A stretch of DNA of 64,000 nucleotides from Candidatus Woesearchaeota archaeon (GCA_018646625.1 JABGUJ010000001.1:441534-505533); one strand, 5' to 3'; shown: positions 25,261 through 33,440, counted from the stretch's first letter. A program made the numbers and translations. Notes: generated by a model not told the origin, from the sequence alone.

Positions 25261-26496
25261 GTGAACATATGGTTTAATGTATTAATGTATCTGGTTTGGT
25301 TCCTGGCAACCTTCTATTCAGTATACTTCTTTCTAACTATTGCGGTTTACAGAAAAGATTTGTTTGAAAAAAGAAAACTACCAAGATCGTTTAGGCCAAG
25401 AGTAACTTTTCTCATTCCTGCTTACAATGAAGCAAAATCTATTGCAGATTCATTAAAATCTATGAAGAAGGTAACCTACAAAAACATAGAATTCATAGTA
25501 TTAAATGACGGAAGCAAAGATGATACTTCCAAAATCGTCAGAGAGAATATCAAGGGCGATGACAGGTTTAGTTTTATAGACAATAAAGAAAACAAAGGAA
25601 AAGCAGGAGTACTTAATCAAGGAATAAAAATATGCACTGGAGATTTTGTTGCTTGTATGGATGCAGATTCTGTTGTAGAACCAAATATAGTGCAGAAAGT
25701 GATTCCTTATTTCCTAGATGAGAAAACCGGAGCAGTAACTGTTAGCGTCGAGGTCAAGAATCCTAAATCTTTTCTTCAAAAAGCAATGGCTGTAGAGTTT
25801 GCAATAGGACTATCATTGTTCCTAAAAATATTTTCATATTTGAAATGTGTATTTGTAACTCCAGGGCCTTTCTCAATGTATAGAAAAAGCATGCTTAATG
25901 AGATAGGCGGCTACGATGAAACTAATATCACTGAAGATCACGAGATCGCATTCCGAGTTAATAAATCAAAGTATAATATAGAGAACTGTATCGATGCGAG
26001 AGTCTACACAATCCTTCCAAGAACCTTTAAACAACTATACGTTCAAAGAAGAAGATGGTACTCCGGAGCTATACAAACCTTCATGAAACACAGGAAAATG
26101 ATGTTTAAGAAAGAATCTGGCTTTTTCGGAGTATATATCCCATTTCACTACACACTAATCATTTTAGGATTATTCACGTTCTTGGCTTCGATATATCTAA
26201 GTATATCTAGATTTATCAGGGAGATTCTTTATTATCAATACACTGGATTTAATTTCTTTGATCATTTTTCATTATCTCTTGATCCGTTGATGTATGGAAG
26301 AGTTAATTTACTAGGGACTAGCTTAGTGGCTGCAGCTATGATCTTGATGATCGTTGGGATAATTGTTACCAGAAGAAAATTTAGAAACTATAATCTGGGC
26401 CTTATAGGATTCCCTCTGCTCTTCATTCTTTATCAGGTCTATTGGGGTAGCGCAATCTGGAACGCAATAAACAATAAGAAAGTTAAATGGCGATAG
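25261..26496 (+). CDS. Processive family 2 glycosyltransferase
   Basis: 411-residue membrane glycosyltransferase: N-terminal helix (about 5-28), GT2 catalytic domain (48-290), and three or four C-terminal helices. Key motifs are IPAYNEAKS (52-60), LNDGSKDD, CMDADS (132-137), TEDHE (about 222) and QRRRW (about 260). The QxxRW motif is typical of cellulose/hyaluronan/PNAG-type synthases that also extrude the polymer. The start is GTG at 25261, with GGTGG about 6 nt upstream. An exopolysaccharide or glycolipid product is inferred. Confidence 0.9.
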   Translation: MNIWFNVLMYLVWFLATFYSVYFFLTIAVYRKDLFEKRKLPRSFRPRVTFLIPAYNEAKSIADSLKSMKKVTYKNIEFIVLNDGSKDDTSKIVRENIKGDDRFSFIDNKENKGKAGVLNQGIKICTGDFVACMDADSVVEPNIVQKVIPYFLDEKTGAVTVSVEVKNPKSFLQKAMAVEFAIGLSLFLKIFSYLKCVFVTPGPFSMYRKSMLNEIGGYDETNITEDHEIAFRVNKSKYNIENCIDARVYTILPRTFKQLYVQRRRWYSGAIQTFMKHRKMMFKKESGFFGVYIPFHYTLIILGLFTFLASIYLSISRFIREILYYQYTGFNFFDHFSLSLDPLMYGRVNLLGTSLVAAAMILMIVGIIVTRRKFRNYNLGLIGFPLLFILYQVYWGSAIWNAINNKKVKWR

Positions 26497-26528
26497 TACT
26501 TTTATAATTCAATTAAGAGGTAACAAAA

Positions 26529-27236
26529 ATGACAAAACAAAAGAGTGTTAGAAATTATCTTCCTGTGATTGCTTTTGCAATAACTTTATTCTTATTCTTG
26601 TCTGTAATAATAATAGGAAACATATTGAATAATGAGAGGCAGGATTTTGTGGCAGAAGAAATGCAGAAGATGTACTCTGATTTTAACAGTATGCAGACAC
26701 TCTCTTTGATTATGGGCGACTATGATGACGAAATGGTTTGTATTGCCTTTGAAAGTAAATTACAAGAACTTGACAGCTACATATGGACTTTAGCAGAAAA
26801 GATAGATAAATATAGAATAGTAACTGAAGAGTTTCAGGAAGATGAATTTTACTTGAAACAGAAAAAAACATTTAACGAAAACGAAATATTCTACTATCTT
26901 ATGATGAGGAAGATGAACCGACAGTGTAACATGTCTAAAGAACCACTACTTTTCTTCTACCAGAACTCATTTGATTGTAAAAAATGTGACGATCAATCAT
27001 TTGTACTTACTGATATTAATGAAGATGATGATGATTTGGAGAACGAAGTTGCAATATTCTCTCTAGATGTTGATCTTAACATATCTGCAGTAGATATGAT
27101 GACAAAATATTATGAACTGGAAGAATACCCTTGCCTTATATTTTCTGATGGGACAAGAATGTGTGGTATGATGGATAAATTCATAATTGAAAGAAAATTA
27201 TGTGAAATCAATCCTAAGTTAATGATTTGTGAATAA
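26529..27236 (+). CDS. Membrane-anchored thioredoxin-like protein
   Basis: 235 residues with one N-terminal membrane helix (about 11-31). A helical segment follows, then a C-terminal thioredoxin-like fold: LFFYQNSFDCKKC (CxxC, Cys150 and Cys153) and EEYPCLIF with the expected cis-Pro (Pro201). The domain should face outside and could form or shuffle disulfides in secreted Cys-rich proteins such as the one at 35021-37333. A GAGGT ribosome binding site precedes the ATG. It is the last gene of the glycosylation operon and is followed by two T-runs. Confidence 0.75.
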   Translation: MTKQKSVRNYLPVIAFAITLFLFLSVIIIGNILNNERQDFVAEEMQKMYSDFNSMQTLSLIMGDYDDEMVCIAFESKLQELDSYIWTLAEKIDKYRIVTEEFQEDEFYLKQKKTFNENEIFYYLMMRKMNRQCNMSKEPLLFFYQNSFDCKKCDDQSFVLTDINEDDDDLENEVAIFSLDVDLNISAVDMMTKYYELEEYPCLIFSDGTRMCGMMDKFIIERKLCEINPKLMICE

Positions 27237-27264
27237 CTAGATCAAGAAACATAAAACTATTTTT

Positions 27265-27729
27265 TCATTTTTTTTTAAGAAGATCTCCAATAGTTAGTAC
27301 ACCACTATTGTTTCTAGCAGATTTAACATCTACTTTCTTTGCTTCATCTTTCTCTATCAACTTAACTGTTAATAGTTTCTGAAGCTTTCTAGCAAGTCTT
27401 ATAGATGGTTTGAAGTGACCTGACTCCATCTTAGTAACGATAGATTCTTTCTCAAATACTTTTTTAGCAAGCTGTTCTTGGGTTATGTCCATCTTCTCTC
27501 GCTTACTCTTTATTACTTCTGCATAATTTTCAACGATCTTAAGATTCTCTTGATCTCTTGGAATTGGAGATCTAACTCTTGGCTTGTTGTGAAATTTAGG
27601 TTTGAATTTTGCCTTAGGTGCGGGTGACTTGCCAAACTTAGCACAACCTTGGCACACTTCCATTTCTGTGCCTTCGACTATGGATTTAGTAATGTTGCCT
27701 TCCTTTCCACACATATCACAACTTGGCAT
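27265..27729 (-). CDS. mbf1: Multiprotein bridging factor 1 (aMBF1)
   Basis: Archaeal MBF1 homologue, 154 residues. It has an N-terminal zinc ribbon (Cys4, Cys7, Cys26, Cys29), a basic linker (about 35-65) and a cro/C1-type helix-turn-helix (about 68-125, ITQEQLAKKVFEKESIVTKMESG). Archaeal aMBF1 associates with the translation machinery. The start lies 26 nt after the tRNA-Cys, leaving little room for a separate promoter, so it may be transcribed with the tRNAs and released by processing. Confidence 0.9.
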   Translation of the reverse strand: MPSCDMCGKEGNITKSIVEGTEMEVCQGCAKFGKSPAPKAKFKPKFHNKPRVRSPIPRDQENLKIVENYAEVIKSKREKMDITQEQLAKKVFEKESIVTKMESGHFKPSIRLARKLQKLLTVKLIEKDEAKKVDVKSARNNSGVLTIGDLLKKK

Positions 27730-27755
27730 ATCTAATCACTTTACTTAAGATAAAA

Positions 27756-27873
27756 GGCGGTGCAGGGATTTGAACCCTGGAATCACCGGGATCTACTATT
27801 CATCGGAAAATGAGACTTCCTCATCATCCCGTTGTTTGCAGCCGATTGCCTTACCAGACTTGGCCACACCGCC
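27756..27873 (-). tRNA. tRNA-Cys (GCA) with a 45-nt intron
   Basis: Acceptor stem GGCGGTG/CACCGCC, D arm, anticodon loop CTGCAA-C with anticodon GCA, variable loop GATTC and T arm CAGGG-TTCAAAT-CCCTG are all present once an intron is removed. The base after the acceptor stem is T, the U73 discriminator expected of tRNA-Cys. Exons are 27873-27836 and 27790-27756. The anticodon stem is ATCGG/CCGGT with one G-U pair. Confidence 0.88.
27791..27835 (-). other. Archaeal tRNA intron with bulge-helix-bulge motif
   Basis: The intron is inserted at the canonical 37/38 position. CTGC of the anticodon loop pairs with GTAG near the intron 3' end to form the 4-bp central helix. The flanking 3-nt bulges AA|A and AT|C hold the cleavage sites. 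The inside can form GATGAG/CTCATT. The tRNA-splicing endonuclease should remove it. Confidence 0.8.
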
Positions 27874-27884
27874 AATACTAAAAC

Positions 27885-27958
27885 GGACCTAGAGGGATTC
27901 GAACCCTCGGTCTACGGCTTAGAAGGCCGTCGCCCTATCCAGGCTAGGCTATAGGTCC
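27885..27958 (-). tRNA. tRNA-Arg (UCU)
   Basis: Standard 74-nt cloverleaf: acceptor GGACCTA/TAGGTCC, D arm GCCT...GGGC, anticodon stem ACGGC/GCCGT with loop CTTCTAA (anticodon TCT), variable loop AGACC, T arm GAGGG-TTCGAAT-CCCTC and G73. No intron. A TATA box on the minus strand (about 27981-27991) lies the right distance upstream, and tRNA-Cys follows 11 nt later. Confidence 0.95.
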
Positions 27959-27975
27959 TTTAAGGCCAAGATTCT

Positions 27976-27994
27976 GATATCTATTTATAAATAT
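27976..27994 (-). promoter_or_regulatory. Promoter of the tRNA-Arg/tRNA-Cys unit
   Basis: ATTTATAAAT on the minus strand is centred about 28 nt before the 5' end of tRNA-Arg. No other TATA box separates tRNA-Arg, tRNA-Cys and mbf1. Confidence 0.45.
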
Positions 27995-28017
27995 TATGCT
28001 TACCTAGATATAATGTC

Positions 28018-28590
28018 TTATTCTAGATGAATCTTCTCTATAACCACTTCATTCTTCGGAGCATCTGAAGAGTCAGTATCTAGATTACTTATCTTTGTAA
28101 CAACATCCAAGCCCTCTACTACTTTCCCGAATACCGGGTGCTTACTGCTCATAGGGGGCTTATTGTGATCCAAAAACGAGTTATCCTTCACGTTAATGAA
28201 GAATTGGCTGCCGCCAGTGTCTGGTCCACTATTTGCCATAGCGATTGTACCTACAACATTACTCAAAGAATCATGAAATTCATCCTTTATTTCGTAACCA
28301 GGTCCACCTGTCCCCCATCCGCTCTTTTTAGAAACATCTTTACTTAACGGATCTCCGCCTTGTATCATAAAATTCTCAATAACTCGATGGAATCTTGTTC
28401 CATCATAATATTTTTCTTCTACAAGTTTAATGAAGTTACCTGTAGTAACCGGCATTTTGTCTTCAAATAATTCAATCTTGAAAACACCTTGATTAGTTTC
28501 GAATACTGCAACTTTATTACTCATCGTATTACCTCCGCACGATACTAGAAAAACAACAATTAACAACAAAAAGAATAATTTTATCTTCAT
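28018..28590 (-). CDS. Cyclophilin-type peptidyl-prolyl isomerase, lipoprotein
   Basis: 190 residues from the ATG at 28590. A lipoprotein signal (hydrophobic 5-16, VSCGG with Cys18) is followed by a cyclophilin domain: FHRVIENFMIQGGDP with the active-site Arg, then GSQFFINVKDNSFLD. It should act on the outer face of the membrane, folding exported proteins. The frame is open upstream to 28620. The signal peptide and the 1-nt spacing from the top6A stop favour 28590. Confidence 0.88.
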   Translation of the reverse strand: MKIKLFFLLLIVVFLVSCGGNTMSNKVAVFETNQGVFKIELFEDKMPVTTGNFIKLVEEKYYDGTRFHRVIENFMIQGGDPLSKDVSKKSGWGTGGPGYEIKDEFHDSLSNVVGTIAMANSGPDTGGSQFFINVKDNSFLDHNKPPMSSKHPVFGKVVEGLDVVTKISNLDTDSSDAPKNEVVIEKIHLE

Positions 28591-28591
28591 T

Positions 28592-29683
28592 TTAAGGAAG
28601 CCAAGTTTTCTTATTTCCAATCTTATCTGGCAAGTACTTCTCTATCACATAGTTAAGTCCCCACTTTGCAAGTGCCTGCTGCTCTGCTCTTACCTTCATT
28701 TTATGCATTTGCTGAAGTGCTTTTTGCCACTCTTTATGATGTTTAATGAATGGGTCATTTTTAATCAAATCTTTGATCTTCTTAAGATCTACATCTTTCA
28801 ACGGATGACTTGGCAATTTGTAATCTACAACATCCTGCGGAGTTATTCCTATAAACTGCGCTTGCGGTACACAAAAATACTCATTAATGTGTGCGGAATT
28901 ACCAGACCCTACTTTCAATGTTCTATATATTGAACCATATCCGTATGGGTCGCCGTCAGTAAACACATAAACGGGAAGTTTTTTATCATCGCTTAATCGT
29001 CTGATAAATCTACGACATGCTCTCGTAGGTACGCCGCCCATGCTTACTAAAATACAATTGGCATTTTTCCAATATTTGTGTTTTACTAATCTTTGAAACA
29101 TACCCGCAGTCTCTATAGCTAGTATGAACTTTGCTTTTGTTTCGAATTGTAAATGTTCTACGCTAATCGGAATAGAATATGCGCCAGTACCCATTTTAGT
29201 ACAATCAATCTTTAATGGCTTACCAGTATCAGGATCTTTATCCACTACAACTAGTTCACCTGCAATATCTCCGCCTTTTTCTTCTGGAATAAAACCAATC
29301 TGTTCTCTGTTAACTCCCATCATCGCTTCAATATCATCCATGATACTGTCCGACTCTGGTTGTTCTTTGAATTTGGCATCTCCCCAGTTTTTAGAAATAT
29401 AATACATCTCTCTTTTAGTTGCGATGTCGTCAGCTTCAATCAGGGTCTTTGACTCATTCATCATAAGTAAACTCTGAGCAAAAGATTTTATTGTAGAGGC
29501 GGTCATCGTCCTCTCCTTCATCTTACCTAAAATCTTAAAGTACCCTTCTTTATCATTGTATTCTACATTACTTAGTGATCTTATAGGAGTTTCAAGTCTT
29601 GGAGTATCTTTTTTACCAATAGAGTCAAACACTTCTTTAGCAAGACTTCTTATTTTCTCAGGAACGCTTAGTTTCTTACTCAT
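28592..29683 (-). CDS. top6A: DNA topoisomerase VI subunit A
   Basis: Spo11-like DNA-cleaving subunit, 363 residues. The catalytic tyrosine lies in KREMYYISKNW (Tyr94 or Tyr95). The metal-binding Toprim domain shows Glu191 in ETAGMFQRL and DGDPYGYGSIYR (243-254). It makes the double-strand passage enzyme with subunit B, whose stop it overlaps by 8 nt. Confidence 0.95.
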   Translation of the reverse strand: MSKKLSVPEKIRSLAKEVFDSIGKKDTPRLETPIRSLSNVEYNDKEGYFKILGKMKERTMTASTIKSFAQSLLMMNESKTLIEADDIATKREMYYISKNWGDAKFKEQPESDSIMDDIEAMMGVNREQIGFIPEEKGGDIAGELVVVDKDPDTGKPLKIDCTKMGTGAYSIPISVEHLQFETKAKFILAIETAGMFQRLVKHKYWKNANCILVSMGGVPTRACRRFIRRLSDDKKLPVYVFTDGDPYGYGSIYRTLKVGSGNSAHINEYFCVPQAQFIGITPQDVVDYKLPSHPLKDVDLKKIKDLIKNDPFIKHHKEWQKALQQMHKMKVRAEQQALAKWGLNYVIEKYLPDKIGNKKTWLP

Positions 29684-31358
29684 CTTTTTCTTCCTCCTGA
29701 GGCTCTTCCTCGCCTATTTTCGCAAAATCTTCATCATACTCTTGGTTATCCGCTTTGATATCTTTTAATTTACCCCTACTTTGTTCTAGTAAATCTTTAA
29801 GATTCTCCTCAATCATTTTTTCGTCTGTTTCTTTAAGGCTTAATATCTTTTTCAAAGCGTCTGCAACATGCGGTATGTATTTTTCAATGTAACCTCTTTT
29901 CTTCATCTCATCTTTCATCCTTCTCTTCTTAGAAGTGTACTTTGCTAATTTTCTACCACACTCTTGCAATGCTAATTTCATCTCTTTAATTATCTCAGGA
30001 TAATGTGCTAATGCCTCCTTAGCTTCACTAGTAAATGGAACCCACACAGAAGACATGTGAACAAGTATAATTGCGGGCCCTACAGGAATAGATCTTCTAC
30101 TTTGCTGCAATCCATAATTTTTCCAAGCTGTACCCATAACAGAATCTGTGCACGCACACGCTCCTTGCTGAAGCTGCAGTGGAACTCTGTTCGCAAATCT
30201 CATTATTTTAACTTGTTTATCTCCTTCTATATCTCCACCGTATGCTATTGCGCATTCAATCACAAATGGATTACCTCTATAAACTGAAGGCGGTCTTGTT
30301 GTTGCACAATAAAACTCTGCTTTGATTTCTTTCTTTAGGCCTCTTTCAAGATCATTTGAACCAATTGGAGTTATACAATCCGTTGGTGGCGCCATAATTT
30401 TAGTATTTTGAATTGCCTTGAGAATTCTCTCAGACATGTCTCTGTTAATTTCAGATGGTTTTGTGTTCGGCAAAATCTTTGCTTTTTCACAAACTTCTTT
30501 TGCAACCGCAGAACTAACTCTGGAAAATTCACCATGTAAGAAACTTTGAATAGATCTGGAATCAGTGCTCTCAATCATTTTGATAAGCATTCCTAACTCA
30601 ACACCATGAGGGTGAGGCTTGATGCTTTTTGCTTCTTTTGGAAGCACGTCTGTAGCTCTAGGAAATATAATTTGATTAGCTTTAGGATCTGTATATATTA
30701 TGGTGCAGTGCGGATTAACAATGGCGGTTTGTTTGATGTATGTATCAACTGACTGTTGGCCTTTTTGATAAATCGCATCCATATCTAATTCAATTCTTGT
30801 TCCCGTTTCCGCAGACCAATGCACAACTTCTTCTTTTATTATTTTTGGAGTATTAGTTTTGGTGTCGATAAACAATTCGTAATAGTGCGCGGGTTCATCT
30901 TTGTGAATTTTAGATGTGATCCTTATAGGTTTTCCAGTAGTTAATTGTCCGTACAATGCTGCTGCGCTTATACCTATACCTTGTTGACCTCTTGATTGTT
31001 TAAGAGAATGGAACTTACTTCCATACAGAAGCTTTGCAAAAATCATAGGAATCTGTTTCTTTACAATCCCTGGACCATTATCTTCAACAATAATCCTAAA
31101 TCTCTCATTGTTCATATCTATTATTTCAACAGAAATTTCAGGAAGAATTCTTGCTTCTTCACAAGCATCTAATGAATTATCTACTGCTTCTTTTATTGTT
31201 GTCAATAAAGCCTTTCTTTTATTATCGAAACCTAATAGGTGTCTATTCTTCTCAAAGAACTCGGCTACAGAGATAGATCTCTGCTTCTTCGCCATTTCGT
31301 GTGCTTTAGAAGTTTTTTTCCCTTTTGAATTGCCTTCTGCAAGAGTTTTTTGAACCAT
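29676..31358 (-). CDS. top6B: DNA topoisomerase VI subunit B
   Basis: GHKL-type ATPase subunit, 560 residues. The N box EAVDNSLDACEEA is at 58-70, DNGPGI at 93-98 and GQQGIGISA at 125-133. An H2TH insert and transducer domain follow, and the C terminus is acidic. ATP-driven dimerisation opens and closes the enzyme around the crossing DNA. It heads the top6B-top6A-cyclophilin unit. A TATA-like stretch lies near 31395-31405. Confidence 0.95.
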   Translation of the reverse strand: MVQKTLAEGNSKGKKTSKAHEMAKKQRSISVAEFFEKNRHLLGFDNKRKALLTTIKEAVDNSLDACEEARILPEISVEIIDMNNERFRIIVEDNGPGIVKKQIPMIFAKLLYGSKFHSLKQSRGQQGIGISAAALYGQLTTGKPIRITSKIHKDEPAHYYELFIDTKTNTPKIIKEEVVHWSAETGTRIELDMDAIYQKGQQSVDTYIKQTAIVNPHCTIIYTDPKANQIIFPRATDVLPKEAKSIKPHPHGVELGMLIKMIESTDSRSIQSFLHGEFSRVSSAVAKEVCEKAKILPNTKPSEINRDMSERILKAIQNTKIMAPPTDCITPIGSNDLERGLKKEIKAEFYCATTRPPSVYRGNPFVIECAIAYGGDIEGDKQVKIMRFANRVPLQLQQGACACTDSVMGTAWKNYGLQQSRRSIPVGPAIILVHMSSVWVPFTSEAKEALAHYPEIIKEMKLALQECGRKLAKYTSKKRRMKDEMKKRGYIEKYIPHVADALKKILSLKETDEKMIEENLKDLLEQSRGKLKDIKADNQEYDEDFAKIGEEEPQEEEKDE

Positions 31359-31430
31359 TAATAAATCAACCTCTTTACTTTTTCAATCTCTGATAGATTA
31401 TTAATAAATCTTTCTGATGAATAACTAAAC

Positions 31431-31982
31431 TCAAAACGGAGATCTTTCTTCAATCTTCATTTGAGTTCGTCGTTTTTCTAACCATTTGTAAACATGAGAG
31501 TGAGGTGCGCCACCCAACAGACTTTCTATTGCTCGTCTAGCCGCACTTACATTTTCAGGCATACCGATAATTCCTACGGTTTTACCATAAACTGAAATAT
31601 ATGTCTCTGACAATTCTTCGATAACTTGTCTTGATTTACCTTCTTTACCTATAATTCGCCCCTTAAATCTAATTGTTTTATTAGTAGACTTTCCAACATA
31701 ATCTGAAATATTTAATAGTTCTAAAGAATAATCTGATTTTAACAATAAAAGTGCGATGTCTGGATTAAATCCTCTACCTATTGCTCTAACAACGTTTAAT
31801 GCCGTAAATATCTTTAAACTATCCGGGCCTTTGATAATAACATCGCCTTCTTTAGAATCAACATCAATGTAAGAATCAGTACTTTCTTCAATATCTTTCT
31901 TTGCTTCGCCGCCCTTACCTATAAGGACTGCAACTCTTTCTTTAGGGATTTTGATTTCATAGGAAAATTCTTCGGAGGTCAT
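31431..31982 (-). CDS. KH-domain RNA-binding protein, Pno1/Dim2-like
   Basis: 183 residues with two KH folds. The first has VLIGKGGEAKKDIEE (about 18-32). The second has GRIIGKEGKSRQVIEELSE (about 107-125), followed by the conserved ARRAIESLLGGAPHSHVYKWLE tail elements. This matches the archaeal Dim2/Pno1 homologue that works in 3' maturation of small-subunit rRNA. In many archaea it lies next to rio1. Here rio1 is 5.3 kb away, across four plus-strand genes. Confidence 0.88.
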   Translation of the reverse strand: MTSEEFSYEIKIPKERVAVLIGKGGEAKKDIEESTDSYIDVDSKEGDVIIKGPDSLKIFTALNVVRAIGRGFNPDIALLLLKSDYSLELLNISDYVGKSTNKTIRFKGRIIGKEGKSRQVIEELSETYISVYGKTVGIIGMPENVSAARRAIESLLGGAPHSHVYKWLEKRRTQMKIEERSPF

Positions 31983-32110
31983 ATTTCATCAATTTAATCA
32001 TTCATTTTTAAACCTTTTTAAAATGAAGCACTATCTTCAAATTCTCGATCTGTTAGGGCTCTCGACGTGGTATTCTCTCTTTTTGCTTTATCTATAAATG
32101 CTTTGGAAAG

Positions 32111-32142
32111 GCTTATAAATTGGTCCATATTTAAATGGACCA
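32111..32142 (+). promoter_or_regulatory. Promoter with perfect 8-bp inverted repeat over the start site
   Basis: TATA box GCTTATAAAT (32111-32120) is followed directly by TGGTCCAT (32121-32128), a 6-nt AT spacer and ATGGACCA (32135-32142). The last A is the first base of the ATG. A protein bound here would block the start of transcription. The gene's product carries a cytoplasmic winged helix, so this is a likely autoregulatory operator. Confidence 0.6.
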
Positions 32143-33275
32143 TGTTTGATAAAGCATACAAGTTAGCTGGAGCGGTTATAGTGCTCTCTTTGCTACTATT
32201 ATCTTGCTCTGTTTATGCTCAAGATGTTATGCACGTTTCTGAGAAAGTTACACTGAAAAGACCGGGAGACTCTTTTGTTAACGTCGATTTCCTAGTCAAA
32301 GATGCTCAATCTAATCAACCTATTGTCGATGTTCCTATAAAGATTACTCTTCTCGATATAAGGGATGGCGGCGAAGTTTCATTTGTAAAATATTTAGACA
32401 ACTCAGGAATATTCAATTACAAAATAGCTGATGGTCCTTGGTTGTTAACTGCTGAGGTGGATGACTCTGAAACATCGGAAGTTGATTTCTTTGGAGAACA
32501 AGTACTTTCGATTTCTGAAGATTCTGTCGAAAACGTAGTTTTCCTTATTCCTGTTGGTGCTATTGAGGGGCGAGTTGTTGACGATGATACGAATCTTGTT
32601 AATGGTGCAGATCTTCAATTCATTTGTAAATCTAACATAGAGACCGATTATCCTGATAAAACAAATCTTTTTGGTACATTCACAAAGAAGGTTGTTCCTG
32701 TTGGTGTGTGTAAAATATCTGCAGCTTTTGGTAGTAAGACGGGATCTTCTACTGTTGAAATATTGCAAGGGCAAGAAGCTAGTGTTGATATTGTGTTGGA
32801 CCAATCCATTGAAAACGGCGGAACTTCCACTTCGAAGGTGCTTTATGTGGTTGGTGTTATAGTCCTTATAGCTTTAATTGCTGCTTTAGTTACTTTTTTC
32901 ATTATTAGAAAACCTAAGAAAGATCGTGGCTCGGTAACTGAGGTTCAAAATATTGAGTTTGATACTTCTTCATCCGGTGATGATAATTCTGATTCCTCTA
33001 CTGTTGTTAATGTAGTTAGCGGTAATGATGCTCTTAACTTAAGAGCTAAAGATATCTTAAATACGCTTAATGAACGTGAAAGACAAATTGTTGAGTTTCT
33101 CCTTGAAAGCGATAACAAAAGCACCCAAGCCAAGATAAGAAACTCCACAGGCATTCCTAAAACCTCTTTGGCTCGTATATTCTTGTCTCTTGAGAAGAAG
33201 AAGGTCTTAAACATTGAGACCATAGGAAAACTCAAGAAAATATATCTTACTAACTGGTTTTTGGGAAAAGAATAA
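32142..33275 (+). CDS. Membrane-tethered winged-helix regulator with exported sensor domain
   Basis: 377 residues. The signal peptide (about 1-26, ending SVYAQ) is followed by an exported beta-rich region that resembles carboxypeptidase-regulatory/PEGA-type repeats (30-240). One membrane helix (about 247-269) precedes an acidic linker. A C-terminal winged helix (about 305-377, RERQIVEFLLESDNKSTQAK with GIPKTSLARIF) ends the protein. This is a one-component transmembrane regulator. The start at 32142 gives a clean signal peptide and a leaderless transcript; the open frame extends back to 32067. Its ligand is unknown. Confidence 0.78.
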   Translation: MFDKAYKLAGAVIVLSLLLLSCSVYAQDVMHVSEKVTLKRPGDSFVNVDFLVKDAQSNQPIVDVPIKITLLDIRDGGEVSFVKYLDNSGIFNYKIADGPWLLTAEVDDSETSEVDFFGEQVLSISEDSVENVVFLIPVGAIEGRVVDDDTNLVNGADLQFICKSNIETDYPDKTNLFGTFTKKVVPVGVCKISAAFGSKTGSSTVEILQGQEASVDIVLDQSIENGGTSTSKVLYVVGVIVLIALIAALVTFFIIRKPKKDRGSVTEVQNIEFDTSSSGDDNSDSSTVVNVVSGNDALNLRAKDILNTLNERERQIVEFLLESDNKSTQAKIRNSTGIPKTSLARIFLSLEKKKVLNIETIGKLKKIYLTNWFLGKE

Positions 33276-33350
33276 AAGGTCTTCTTAGAATTCTCTTCTA
33301 CGTGAACGGACCATTAAACGATCTTGTTTCTTCTTATTTGCCTGAGTAAG

Positions 33351-33377
33351 ATTTAAATATAGGAACCCTCCCTTCCT
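33351..33377 (+). promoter_or_regulatory. TATA box with adjacent inverted repeat
   Basis: ATTTAAATAT (33351-33360) is followed at once by AGGAA-CCCTCCC-TTCCT (33361-33377), a perfect 5-bp inverted repeat in the position of an operator. It drives a short gene-free stretch that ends in a hairpin and T-run. Confidence 0.45.
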
Positions 33378-33440
33378 GTATGGGCTATTTTATTTAACAA
33401 AGATGTGCGCGGACATCGCGTTCCGCACTTTCTTTTTTTT
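33378..33440 (+). ncRNA. Candidate short RNA ending in a terminator hairpin
   Basis: Between the TATA box at 33351 and the T-run at 33429-33440 lies about 60 nt without a credible protein gene. The 3' part folds as GTGC-(GC)-GGA with TCC-GCAC (33405-33428), directly followed by TTTCTTTTTTTT. Its own promoter and terminator suggest a small RNA, or an attenuated leader for the gene at 33505. Confidence 0.35.
33405..33440 (+). terminator. Hairpin plus T-run
   Basis: A 7-bp stem with a 2-nt bulge, followed by ten T residues interrupted by one C. It is clearly of the intrinsic terminator type. It would end both the regulator transcript and any RNA begun at 33378. Confidence 0.6.

Noticed and set aside
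27756-27873. Reading the first tRNA as a type II tRNA with a 22-nt variable arm
   Set aside because: Using CCGAT as the anticodon-stem half leaves an arm without a proper stem. The model with CCGGT gives a 5-nt variable loop, U73 and a canonical bulge-helix-bulge.
33379-33396. Five-codon leaderless frame (MGYFI) as an attenuation leader peptide
   Set aside because: It has no run of regulatory codons and such short frames occur by chance. Noted only as part of the small transcription unit.
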